Shown here: piece after piece, positions 10,315 through 21,124 of the stretch
Position numbering within the stretch: the stretch's first letter is position 1
How the letters are laid out: every line of letters begins with the position of its first letter
Assembly: GCA_034769895.1 (NCBI GenBank)
Contig: CM068367.1
Location: 708,754,885-708,818,884, forward strand
Length of the DNA stretch: 64,000 nucleotides
DNA from: Magicicada septendecula
Lineage: Eukaryota > Arthropoda > Insecta > Hemiptera > Cicadidae
Reading direction: 5' to 3'
Notes under the pieces: model-generated
The model's database searches: none
The model's input: the letters and a program-made list of their open reading frames with translations, nothing else
What the model was told of the DNA's origin: nothing
Position numbers and translations under genes: made by a program

Positions 10315-12095
10315 TGTGTGTGTGTGTGTGTCTGTAGATTTGTCTTCTATGGTAAACGATAACAGCCGCAAATTAAAACAGAATCAAATAATTTTTTGCA
10401 TACACCCCTGATTTGTAGAGTATTCACGACATATTGTTTTTGGTCAAGATCGGTTGAGGGAGAGGGGTAGTTTACCTGCAACGGTTTTTTTTATCAAGGG
10501 TAATTTTTTTTGGCAAATGATAACAGCCGCAAATTCAAATATAATCAAATAATGTTTCGCATACAGCCAAGAATTATGGAGTTCTCAAGACCTATTGTTT
10601 TTGGTGAAGATCGGTTAAGGGAAAGGGGTAGTTTACCTGCAACATTTTATGTTTTAACAAGGGTATTTTCTATGGCAAACGATAACAGCCGCAAATTCAT
10701 ACAGAATCAAAAGATTATTTGCATACAGCCCTGATTTGTAGAGTACTCAAGACCTTTTGTTTTTGGTGAAGATCGGTTAAGGGAAAGGGGTAGTTTACCT
10801 GCAGCATTTTTTTATCAATGGTAATTTTTTTTGGCAAACCATAACAGCTGCAAGTTCAAACAGAATCAAAAAATATTTTGCATACAGCCCTCAATTGTAG
10901 AGTTCTCAAGACCTTTTGGTTTTGGTGAAGATCGGTTTAGGGAATAGGGTAGTTTACTTGCAACATTTTATGTTTTAACAAGGGTAATGTTTTCTATGAC
11001 GAACGGTAACTGCCGCATATTCAAACAGAATCAAATAATTTTTTGCATACATCCCTGAATTGTAGTGACCTCAAGGCCTTTTTTGTTTTTGGTGAAGAAC
11101 GGTTTAGGGGAAGGGGTAGTTTACCAGCAACCTTTTACGTTTTAACAACAGTAAAGTACTTGAAAATTCATTTAAACTTTTTCAAACAATGGTAATTGTT
11201 AAAAATAAAATAATGTTGTTGCCAGGCATTAAAATTATAATTTTTACTTCCATATTCTTTAAGGAAATGGAAGTATGCTGTTGGCAAAAAAAATCGTGTT
11301 CGAGATTATTGCAGATTCTGATTGTACTACACTCAAAACATGAAAAAAAGTCGTTTTTCGAAAAGTGTCTGTGTGTCTGTCTGTCTGTGTGTCTGTCTGT
11401 AGATTTTTTTATGGCAATCGATGACAGCCGCAAATTCAAAGAGAATCGAATAATTTTTTGCATACAGCCCTTATTTGCACAACCTATTGTTTTTGGTGAA
11501 GATCGGTTGATGGAAAGGGGTAGTTTACCTGCAACGATTTTTTTTATCAAGAGTAATTTTTTTTTTTTGGCAAACGATAACAGCCGCAAATTCAAACAGA
11601 ATCAAATAATTTTTTGCATACACCCCTAAATTGTAGAGTTCTCAAGACCTATAGTTTTTGGTGAAGATCGGTTTAGGGAAAGGGGTAGTTTACGTGCAAC
11701 ATTTTATGTTTTAACAAGGGTATTTTCTATGGCAAACATAACAGCCGCACATTCAAACAGAATCGAATAATTTTTTGCATGTAACTCTGAATTGTAGAGT
11801 TTTCAAGAGCTATTGTTTTTGGTGAAGATCGGTTAAGGGAAAGGGGTAGTTTACTGGCAACGTTTTATGTTTTATCAAGGGAAATTTTTTCTATGACGAA
11901 CGATAACTGCCGCATATTCAAACAGAATCAAATAATTTTTTTGCATACACTCCTGAATTGTAGAGAACTCAAGGCCTTTTGATTTTGGTGAAGATCGGTT
12001 AACGGGAAGGGGTAGTTTACCAGCAACCTTTTATGTTTTAACAACAGTAAAGTATTTGAAAATTAATTTAAACTTTTTCAAACAATGGTAATTGT
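7580..12095 (+). repeat. Satellite array with four core/microsatellite blocks
   Basis: About 23 monomers in plus orientation, split by core blocks beginning near 7578, 8878, 10107 and 11245, each with the TTCCTTAAGGAA-type palindrome, the TGATTGCAGATTCTGATTG segment and a CTGT or TG run. The link before the third and fourth blocks (10000-10170 and 11140-11310: AGTAAAGTACTTGA..., then TTGTTGCCAGGCATTAAAAT) is almost identical, showing a higher-order repeat of about 1.14 kb. Short frames repeating a peptide like MANDNSRKFKQNQ are by-products of the monomer, not genes. Confidence 0.75.
10227..10333 (+). repeat. (TG)n microsatellite in the satellite core
   Basis: About 107 bp of nearly pure TG with two TCTG interruptions. 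It sits exactly where other core blocks have short CTGT runs, so it is an expanded version of that internal microsatellite. Confidence 0.95.
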
Positions 12096-12395
12096 TAAAT
12101 ATCGGTATGGAGAACCATACATGACTTCCATATTCTAAGATTTATATTTAAAATCATTTTCAGCCAAACAGCCAGGGAAGGAATTTTAACAAAAAAATAC
12201 TTCTTTGTTGCCAATAACGTAGTACACATATAAAAAAAAATTATCCCCTCCCCCTTCAACTATAATTTTGATTTATAGAAAATTACCCCCAGCCCGTTCA
12301 ACTAGCCTCTTCATTTATAGATATTTCATCCACGTTTCTACAGTGGATTATTAAGATCTTATCAGGATACTTTATCAAAATTAAGTACTTTACTC
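12096..12395 (+). mobile_element. Ribozyme-bearing short element, copy 3 (internal deletion)
   Basis: Starts AAATATCGGTATGGAGAACC like copy 1, but the centre with the hammerhead motif is missing (jump from ATTTAAAATCATTTTCAG to CCAAACAGCCAGGGAAGG). It keeps the distal part ACGTAGTACACATAT, the C-rich CCCCTCCCCC stretch and TCTTATCAGGATA, which defines the far end of the full element. Confidence 0.5.
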
Positions 12396-12560
12396 ATGTT
12401 ACAACAAAAAATGTTTCAGGTAAACTGCCCTTTCCCCGTAACCGATCTTCACCAAAATCAACAGACATTGAGTTCTTTATAGCTCAGGTACATATGTAAA
12501 AAATTATTTGATTCTGTTTGAATTTACGGCAGTTATGGTTCGTCATATAAAAAATTACCC
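12396..12560 (-). repeat. Satellite monomer, minus orientation
   Basis: Single reversed monomer (CCCCGTAACCGATCTTCACC) after the third short element. From here to 16 kb all satellite is in minus orientation. Confidence 0.7.
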
Positions 12561-12694
12561 ATGTTAAAACATAAAACATGAGATTTATAAAACATATCTA
12601 AGATTTATATTTAAAATCATTTTTGAAATAAAATATTTTCATAGAACCTACTAACGCTGGGGAAATCTGAGGAGCCAATCAGAGTTGGGCCTAC

Positions 12695-12769
12695 CTGTCA
12701 CTCTGCTGAATTTGGTGGAAAGCCCTGTCACTGTCGTCAAAGTATCAGCCTTGACAGGGTCCTCTTTTT
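12695..12769 (-). CDS. Possible small exon (75 bp), unrecognised
   Basis: A less AT-rich island (about 12650-12840) interrupts the satellite. On the minus strand a pyrimidine-rich tract ending ATTTTGCAG precedes a 75-bp open stretch that ends ACAG before donor-like GTAGGC. It enters with two and exits with one base of a split codon and encodes a polar peptide beginning KEDPVKADTLTTVTGLS. Its phase would fit between the candidate exons at 54 and 0.3 kb. No homolog recognised; it may be a transposon or pseudogene fragment. Confidence 0.2.
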
Positions 12770-12899
12770 CTGCAAAATGGGAGAGGCTTGAGATGGAGTG
12801 AGTGACATGGTCCCCACCTCAATGAAGAACCCATTGTTTTATAATAATATATTTAAATTTTGAAAACTGAAAATTCTTTTCTTGTTGTAAATATTTATA

Positions 12900-13895
12900 T
12901 TTTATAATCAAAATGACTTTATTTTTGTTACCTGGCAACAAAATTATTTTATTTTCAACAATTACCATTGTTTCAAAAAATTTAAATAAATTTTCAAGTA
13001 CTTTACTCTTGTTAAAACGTAAAAGGTTGCAGGTAAACTACCCCTTCCCCTTAACCGATCTTCACCAAAATCTAAAGGCCTTGAGTCCTCTACAAATCAC
13101 TGACGTATGCAAAAAATTATTTGATTCTGTTTGAATTTGCGGCTGTTATCGTTTGCCATAGAAAATACGCTTGATAAAAAACGTTGCAGGTAAACTACCC
13201 CTTCCCCTCAACCGATCTTCACCAAAAACAATAGGTCTTGAGTACTCTACAAATCAGGGTTGTATGCAGAAACTTATTTGATTCTATTTGAATTTGCGGC
13301 TGTTAACGTTTGCCACAGAAAATACCCTTGTTAAAAAAATGTTGTAGGTAAACTACCCCTTTCCCTTAACCGATCTTTACCAAAAACAATAGGTCTTGAG
13401 AACTCTACAATTCAGGGCTGTATGCGAAACATTATTTGATTCTGTTTGAATTTGCGGCTGTTACCGTTTGCCAAAAAAAAAAATTTCCGTTGATAAAAAA
13501 AACCGTTGCAGGTAAACTACCCCTTTCCCTCAACCGATCTTCACCAAAAACAACAGGTCGTAAGTACTTTACAAATCAGGGCTGTATGCAAAAAATTATT
13601 TGATTCTGTTTGAATTTGCGGCAGTTATCGTTTGCCATAGAAATTTTTTTTTGCCATCACCATACTTCCATTCCTTAAGGAATATGGAAGTAAAAATCTA
13701 CAGACACACACACAGACAGACACACACACAGACACTTTTCGGAAAACGACTTTTTTTCATGTTTTGAGCGTAGTAGAATCAGAATCTGCAATAATCTCGA
13801 ACACGATTTTTTTTGCCATCACCATACTTCCATTCCTTAAGGAATATGGAAGTGAAAATAAAATAATTTTGTTGCCAGGCAATAAAATTATAATT
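12900..13895 (-). repeat. Satellite array with core, minus orientation
   Basis: About four reversed monomers, then the core in reverse with an ACAG/AC microsatellite (about 13700-13735) and two copies of the CTTCCATTCCTTAAGGAA palindrome (near 13667 and 13828). The link sequence TTGTTGCCAGGCAATAAAAT follows, mirroring the plus arrays. Confidence 0.7.
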
Positions 13896-14020
13896 TTTTC
13901 ATTTTAATGTAAATCATGTATGAGAGAAAATATATCGTTCGTGGCAGGCAAGCATATCTCAATTATGTAATGTTTATGATTCCATTTTATTATTATGATT
14001 ACTGCAATAAAAAGGCAGGG

Positions 14021-14056
<36 letters not shown>
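14021..14056 (+). repeat. (CA)n microsatellite
   Basis: Thirty-six bases of pure AC dinucleotide repeat in unique sequence between satellite blocks. Confidence 0.95.
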
Positions 14057-14058
<2 letters not shown>

Positions 14059-14143
14059 TCGCGTTATTTCTGCCCTCACTCATGTTTATTTTCTTACATT
14101 TGCACGCTTTTTAAATGGAAAGTGCCGAAACCCACACCAACAT

Positions 14144-14225
14144 AACACGTGCATGCCGAAAAATTGCCCAGCGTGGATAGCGATTTGCTTCCTGTGGATC
14201 GCTGGGCAGTGTAACTGCACGTGTT
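14144..14225. other. Strong two-tier hairpin of unknown function
   Basis: Outer arms AACACGTGCA (14144-14153) and TGCACGTGTT (14216-14225) are perfect 10-bp complements. Nested inside, TGCCCAGCG (14165-14173) and CGCTGGGCA (14200-14208) are perfect 9-bp complements. The two stems are separated by unequal internal loops (11 and 7 nt) and closed by a 26-nt loop. It lies in a more GC-rich island (about 14060-14400) with no supported gene. It could be a structured RNA, a promoter-type dyad (CACGTG E-box in both outer arms) or a remnant of a short inverted-repeat element. Confidence 0.5.
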
Positions 14226-14559
14226 TACAGAGGAACGATTCATAGACAGAATTTTCGTCTTTAGGGAATGAACCCTCTGCAAGATGCTGAGGGTCCATGA
14301 GTGACTTCGGAGCGCTCCTTCTTTTCCGCGTTTGTTCTGTGAAACGTACACTGTAGATTCGCAGCTTTACTCTAAGCAACGGTCAATAGGAAATGTTGAA
14401 AATTTTTGTCCACGGTGTACCCTCACACACACTAAACCTGCTCTGATGTTTTAATTACGGACATCATAATATTAAAACTTTGGAAACTTGAGCACTACTT
14501 AATGGAGATCAAATATTAACTTATACAAGCCATTAATTTTATGTATATTTTATATATAT

Positions 14560-14865
14560 ATATGTGTACAACGTTATCGGCAACAAAGAAGTAGTTTTTG
14601 TTAAAATTCCTTCCCGGGATGTTTGGCCATAGTCCAATGTTTTCTACAAAACCAGACATTTAGGCAATGCCATCGACTTCCATCATCAGTGAAAATCGAG
14701 TGCGATAACGTGAGGTGGTATACGTTAGTGACCACAGTACTGTTGTTAAGGCTGAAGCAGTAAGTAGAAAGAAGTAGTTTCTGAGGTAATATTTCATTTC
14801 GAAAATGATTTTAAATATAAATCTTAGAACATGGAAGTTATGTATGGTTCTCCATACCGATATTT
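14560..14865 (-). mobile_element. Ribozyme-bearing short element, copy 4
   Basis: Minus-strand copy ending CCATACCGATATTT. The ribozyme region is degraded (CTGATGATGG kept, but GAAA lost to TAAA and stem II mismatched). Both sides adjoin sequence that differs from copies 1-3, so it is an independent insertion or was moved by rearrangement. Confidence 0.5.
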
Positions 14866-15995
14866 GAAACATAAATAGTTGCTGATAAACTACCCCTTTC
14901 CCTAAACCGATCTTCAACAAAATCAACAGACCTTGAGTTCTCTTTAGTTCAAAAAAGTATGCAAAAACGTAGTTGATTCTGTTTGAATTTACGGCAGTTA
15001 TCGTTCGTCATATAAAAAATTACCCTTGTTAAAACATAAAATGTTGCTGGTAAACAACCCCTTTCCATTAACCGACCTTCACCAACACCAATAGATCTTA
15101 AGAACTTTACAATTTTGGGCAGTATGCAAATAATCATTTGATTCTGTTTGTATTTGCGGCTGTTATCGTTTGCCATAGAAAATACCCTTGTTAAAACAAA
15201 AAATGTGGTGGGTAAACTACCCCTTTCCCTCAACCGATCTTCACCAAAAACAATAGGTCATGAGTACTCTACTAATCAGGGCTGTATGCAAAAGCTTATT
15301 TGATTCAGTTTGAATTTGCGGCTCTTATCGTTTGCCATATTAAATACCCTTTTAAAACATAAAACGTTGCTGGTAAACTACCCCTTCTCCGTAACCGATA
15401 TTCACCAAAAACAACAGGTCTTGAGATCTCTATAATTCAGGGCAGTATGCAAAAAATTATTGATTATGTTTGAATTTGCGGCTGTTATCGTTTGCCATAG
15501 AAAATACCCTTGTTAAAACATAAAATGTTGCTGGTAAACTACCCCTTTCCCTTAACCGATCTTTACCAAAATCATCTGGTCTTGAGAAGTCTACAATTCA
15601 GGGCTGTATACAAAATATTATTTCATTGTGTTTGAATTTACGGCTGTCATTGTTTGCCATAGGAACAAATTACCCTTGATTAAAAAAAAAAATGTTGCTA
15701 GTAAACTACCCCTTTCCCTCAACCGATCTTCACCAAAAACTACAGGTCTTGACTACTCTACAAATAAGGGCTGTATGCAAGAAATTATTTGATTCTGTTT
15801 GAATTTGGGACTGTTATCGTTTGCCATAGAAAACAATCTACACACACAGACACAGACACACACACAGACACTTTTCGAAAAATTATTTTTTTTCATGTTT
15901 TGAATGTAGTACAATCAGAATCTGCAATAATCCCTGACACGATTTTTTTTTTGCCATCACCATACTTCCATTTCCTTATGGAACATGGAAGTAAT
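14866..15995 (-). repeat. Satellite array with core, minus orientation
   Basis: Five to six reversed monomers followed by a reversed core with an ACAG run (about 15838-15870) and the palindrome-containing CCATTTCCTTATGGAACATG end at about 15966-15992. This is the right border of the satellite domain. Confidence 0.7.
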
Positions 15996-16410
15996 AAAAA
16001 TTAGTTGAGTCAGAGACAAAAATTACATAAAACAAATAGAGGAACGAGAGAAAGATTTTCTAAGGAATATTACAATTTACTGCAATGTCAATTAGGTGAT
16101 ATTTGTTGTGTGCTGACATTACCGTGTCTTGGATGATCACAAGAGTTTACTGTTATTATTGTTGTATAGGAGGGTTTACTGTTACTGGAACTGTAATTAA
16201 AGTTGTGAGTACCTCTGGTGTTCAATTATTTTATTTCACTGTTCAACCCTATAAGCAGCAACTATAATTTCTGTGGCAACAAGAGACACTTCACTACTAT
16301 GCATGCTTAAAGTAAAATTTATATTCTAATATTTGTATTTGTAGTCAAAACATGTCACATCACATATCAAATTACAGATAACATTCAGGATAATACACTA
16401 AAGGACATAT
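15996..16410. other. Unique spacer before the LTR chain
   Basis: No gene, RNA or repeat recognised. It ends with ATAT at 16411-16414, which also occurs directly beyond the far end of the chain. Confidence 0.5.
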
Positions 16411-16414
16411 ATAT

Positions 16415-19400
16415 TGTAACCAGACCGCTGTATGCCGGTCGTTACAAAAGATAAAAATTTGATAGAAAATTTTATAAAATAATAAAATTTTCAAATAGTA
16501 AATGATTTTGTTTATGTTTATTAAGAGGTGTGTATAAGATATAAATCTGTTTTATAAGGTTCTTGTAAAAATTTTAATAACAGGTAGGTATTTATTGACC
16601 GTTGAGCACTTCTTGAAGATTTGAACCAAGTCTGGAGTTAAATAGATTAACTCCAGTTAATAATCGATTGGTGACTTTTCTGGCTGGTCCAATATCTCGT
16701 TCAAATAAAATATTTTCTTCTTACTTAAGTCCTTCAGCCTTAATAAATACCCTTAAATTAACCTGTGAAATAAGTAACAGATAAGAAATAATGGAAATAA
16801 AGATTTATTGACAATTTATATAAATAATCGATTTTTTATCGATGGAGAGCAATTATCGACTCTGTCTCGGGAATTATCGATTGTGTCATACAGAACAAAA
16901 TTTATGATATTTAATATATTAAAAGACAGGTTCTTTGAGCGATTAAAATTAATAGTCAGAGAAGGGTGACGAGAAAGTATAACATTAACAATTAACACAA
17001 ATACAATAATTATTATTCAATAAAATTTAAATAGTTCCAATAAGTAATGTGTATGTATGTTGTCAAACCAATATGCAGACGATGACGTCACTGCTGGAAG
17101 ATAAAGAAGGCAGGCTTGAATTTCAAAATGGCCACTACTAGATATGGCGAGTTCACTGCAAAATCTGCATGTCCGAAAATCACGACAAAATTACCTTCAT
17201 GAATGTCTGAAATCTTCCCGCACTGGTGTAATATGTCTGTTAAGTTATTTGGTGTATTCTGACGAAGTGTTCTGTGTAAACTTGTGTTGGTTAGTTTATT
17301 TTGTATGTGTTCACTTCTTTGAGTTAACGTTCTCAAGATATAGTTATGATTTGTAGAGTGAATTGGTTTAAATATAAGGTTTTACTGTTTTCTGTCACTC
17401 GTATCATGAAGTTAGATGTTTGTTTTCACTATTGTCGTGAACGTATTGATAGCTTTAGTTTTAAAAAGTGTCTAATTCATCTAACTCTCGTTTCACTTAT
17501 TTTAATGGCTAAACGCTAGTACCATTTTCGACTCGATTTAAAGAACGTTTTGTCACACAACTATTCAGCTTGATATTCAACAAAAGACTAATTAACTTGG
17601 TCATAAATCTGGCCCAGTTAATCTTTGAAAAAGTATTGTTAACATATTTCGATTTCCCATACACATGATAAAATATTACATTATATATGGAATTTATCTA
17701 TTTTATTCATCACTTTTATGAATTATGAACCTTATTATTGGTTTAATCATCTCATTCCCTTTAAATTGATGTATTATAGTCCATAACTGTAGACATTTTG
17801 TGGAAATTAACAAATTTTGTTCACTTTTTGGAAATATAGGCTCAAAATTGGATTTCCGTCTTTATACGAATTTCCTCCATTTTAAATATTATTAATACTA
17901 TTATAATAAATTTTAATTAGTCATATTCCTTTTCCTTTCCTTAAATACATATAAATTGAACCTTTGCACTGGTTTTTTGTGTTAATCTGTAAATTTGACA
18001 TTGCTCTTTAAAATTAATTAATTTATATATTTTGAAAATTTACAATATGTTAAGGTATATTTCCTTATTATCATTTTAACTCATAGGATCATTCCTATTA
18101 GTGATTAACTGAGTTATCTTATATAAATCTCGCTAGTTTATAGGATTTATAAGTGAATTATACTGGTTTATATTGTTTCTGTGAATTCACCAAATGGCCT
18201 AGATTTTAGAATTTTATATTTCTGTCTTTCTCAAATAAATTTAAACTTAATTCCTCCTCTGACTTTACATAATTACAATTATATGAAATTAACATGGTTT
18301 ATAACTTATTGTGTGGTGTAGTAGTTAATTAACACTACGGTTATTAAAATAAATAATTATGAACATTGTTTAGCAATCTGCACAATTGAACATATTGCAG
18401 ACATGATTTGAACATATATCTTTTAACTATTTTTGAGTTAACATAGCATACCTCTTGGAACATTATTAATGGTATGTAGGCTATTATTTAGCAAACATAA
18501 TTCTTTTTAAAACACATAACATAACTCTTATTTTCTAATAACTCTTACAAATACATTTCACTAACACATTGATTTTAGGACTGTGAATAAACAGTCTATT
18601 TAAACATTTTACACTTATTAATATTATATTAATGCCAGTCCTTTCTGGTCTAAACCATTATTATTTGTGATCCCCTACATCAGTAAACATGAACTCCTAT
18701 ACTCTATTTATTATCATTTTTTACAAATGTCTTGTAAATACAGATTTACATTAAAATAATAAAATACTGGAAATCTTCCATTTTATTATTTTATTATGCT
18801 GTTTATTATTAGATATGAAAGTTGTGATATAGCATACTGATAAGTTATAGTATCACCAACTTTAAGTTTATTGCATTTCTAAAAAACACTTACACAAATT
18901 CACTTTCACTGTTGGTTCTGATATTTCGAGTCTTATTATCTCAGACCAGACCTTTAGTAATCATGGACTGTTAAGACTAGTTTATTTTTTTTATTACACA
19001 ATAGCTTTAGTCGGATCACTTCTTATAACGCTATACAGCACTTTAGTTTTCTCAATAATTACATTTTTATAGGATTTTGGGTATGTTATACTTTCTTTTG
19101 CATAGTTTTTGTGGGTTTGGGGTTGATAGTAGTTTATATAATAATAGGTTTTACAACGGTGTTTCTTTCATACTATTTCTTCCTCTCCTCCTGTCTTCTT
19201 TCTTGTCCTTCTTCGTATCTTCCTTCTGGTCTTCCTTCTTGTCCTTCTTCTAGTCTTCATTCTTGTCGCTCTTCTAGTCTTCATTCTTGTCCCTCTTCTT
19301 GTCTTCATTCTTCTGGTTTTCTTGTCTTCCTTCTTCATTCTTGGGTAAACCAAGGTACTTGGTGTTATCTCGACTGAGGTTTAGTTTGGAGCATTTAACT

Positions 19401-20906
19401 TATTCACTGATACTGACTTTATTCTTCTCTACAGGTTTCAGGGTATTGTTTTCTTCCTGTTCACAAACTTTATTCTTCCCTCTTCTTGTTTTTTGGGGTA
19501 TTTTGGTATTCACCACTCTTTAATTGAGTCTCTTTTTTCTTGTTATGGTCTTATATAACTGGTTTACTGCTCTACTGCTCCTAGCTTCCTGGGTAAATTA
19601 CTGATATTATTCTATGAGTTGCTTCGATACTTTCTTTGGTTTTTTAAACAGTGGTTTTTATATATAATGTAATGAGGATTTTTATTTTATCGTGGTTCAT
19701 TCCTTTGATTCTTTTAAATGTCATTCAATATTATTATAACATTTGTTGGTGTAATTAAACTTTATGATTTCATATGACTTAAAATGTAGTGGATTTTCTG
19801 TCACGCTACAGAATGCCCTTCTCCAGAAGTAATTTTTTCAGACTATACTTGCTTTGTCTGAAACAATTGCTTATGATAATTATTCTAGGTTTGTTACTAT
19901 TTTGGACTTCCTTCCATTTCAACATTTTCTTATTTACATTTGAGTTTATATCATTCCCACTTGATCTTCCTTGATAGTAATAGTCATCTGAGTTTCATAT
20001 TTATTATTTCATTTTCATATTTCTTCTTGTGATATAGCATACTGATAAGTTAGTATCACCAACTTTAAGTTTATTGCATTTCTAAAAAACACTTACACAA
20101 ATTCACTTTCACTGTTGGTTCTGATATTTTGAGTCTTATTATCTCAGACCAGACCTTTAGTAATCATGGACTGTTAAGACTAGTTTATTTTCTTTATTAC
20201 ACAATAGCTTTAGTCGGTTCACTTCTTATAACGCTATACAGCACTTTAGTTTTCTCAATAATTACATTTTTATAGGATTTTGGGTATGTTATACTTTCTT
20301 TTGCATAGTTTTTGTGTGTTTGGGGTTGATAGTAGTTTATATAATAATAGGTTTTACAACGGTGTTTCTTTCATACTATTTCTTCCTCTCCTCCTGTCTT
20401 CTTTCTTGTCCTTCTTCGTATCTTCCTTCTGGTCTTCCTTCTTCATTCTTGGGTAAACCAAGGTACTTGGTGTTATCTTGACTGATGTTTAGTTTGGAGC
20501 ATCTAATTTATTCACTGGTACTGACCTTGTTCTTCTCTAAAGGTTTCAGGGTATTGTTTTCTTCCTGATCACAAACTTTATTCTTCCCTCTTCTTGTTTT
20601 TGGGGTATTTTGGTATTCACCACTCTTAAACTGAGTCTCTTTCTTCTTGATCTGGTGTTATTTATTTTGTTTACTGCTCCTAGCTTCCTGGGTAAATTAC
20701 AGATATTATAATATGAGTTGCTTTTGATACTTTCTTTGATATTTAAACAGTGGTTTTTATATAATGTAATGAGGATTTTTATTTCATCGTGGTTCATTCC
20801 TTTGATTTATTTAAATCTCTTTCAATATTATTTTAACATTTGTGGTGTAATTAAACTTTATGATTTTATATGACTTAATAAGTAGTGGATTTTCTGTCAC
20901 GCTACA
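16415..20906 (-). repeat. LTR 1 (3' terminal LTR of the chain, 4492 bp)
   Basis: Runs TGTAGCG...GTTACA on the minus strand. It has a TGACGTCA palindrome at 17083-17090 and a CTTCTT-rich minisatellite at about 19185-19345. The outermost end differs from the three inner LTR ends at three positions in about 23 bases (TGTAACCAGACCG against TGTAAGCGGACCT), whereas the rest is nearly identical. A GACCG...CGGTC hairpin lies just inside the end. Confidence 0.8.
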
Positions 20907-21124
20907 GAATGCCCTTCTCCAGAAGTAATTTTTTCAGACTATACTTGCTTTGTTTGAAACAATTGCTTATGATAATTATTCTAGGTTTGTTAAAATCTTG
21001 GACTTCCTTCCATTTTAAAATTTTCTTATTTATATTTGAGTTTATATCATTCTCACTTGATCTTCCTTGATAGTAATAGTCATCTGAGTTTCATATTTAT
21101 TATTTCATTTTCATATTTCTTCTT
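18822..21124. repeat. Tandem duplication spanning the LTR start (2 copies, LTR 1)
   Basis: Copies at 18822-20026 and 20027-21124, period 1205 bp; the second is shorter because it lacks some minisatellite units. Each contains the end of the internal region, the flanking purine-rich tract (minus strand GGAGAAGGGCATTC) and the TGTAGCG LTR start (19810 and 20906). The LTR therefore carries a second, internal LTR-start site. Confidence 0.75.
20907..20925 (-). promoter_or_regulatory. Candidate polypurine tract beside LTR 1
   Basis: Minus strand CTTCTGGAGAAGGGCATTC directly precedes the TGTAGCG LTR start, where plus-strand DNA priming is expected. It is only moderately pure in purines. The same sequence borders LTR 2 (31266-31284) and LTR 3 (40371-40389). 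Confidence 0.4.

Noticed and set aside
10171..10411. Cys/Val-only ORFs
   Set aside because: Translation of the TG microsatellite.
5476..13895. CRISPR-like appearance of regularly spaced repeats
   Set aside because: Repeats are contiguous 164-bp monomers without unique spacers, in a eukaryotic context with no cas genes.
13916..14379. Overlapping ORFs on both strands around the hairpin island
   Set aside because: They overlap the AC microsatellite or the hairpin, have no domain, and two minus frames compete for the same DNA.
17088..17336. 82-codon minus ORF in each LTR
   Set aside because: No domain, spans the CRE-like region, and ORFs of this size are expected in near-identical LTR copies; not separable from chance.
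19111..19377. 88-codon ORF with repeated PSSSLHSCPS and its antisense Arg/Lys-rich ORF
   Set aside because: Both are translations of the CTTCTT-rich minisatellite in the LTR and change length with repeat number.
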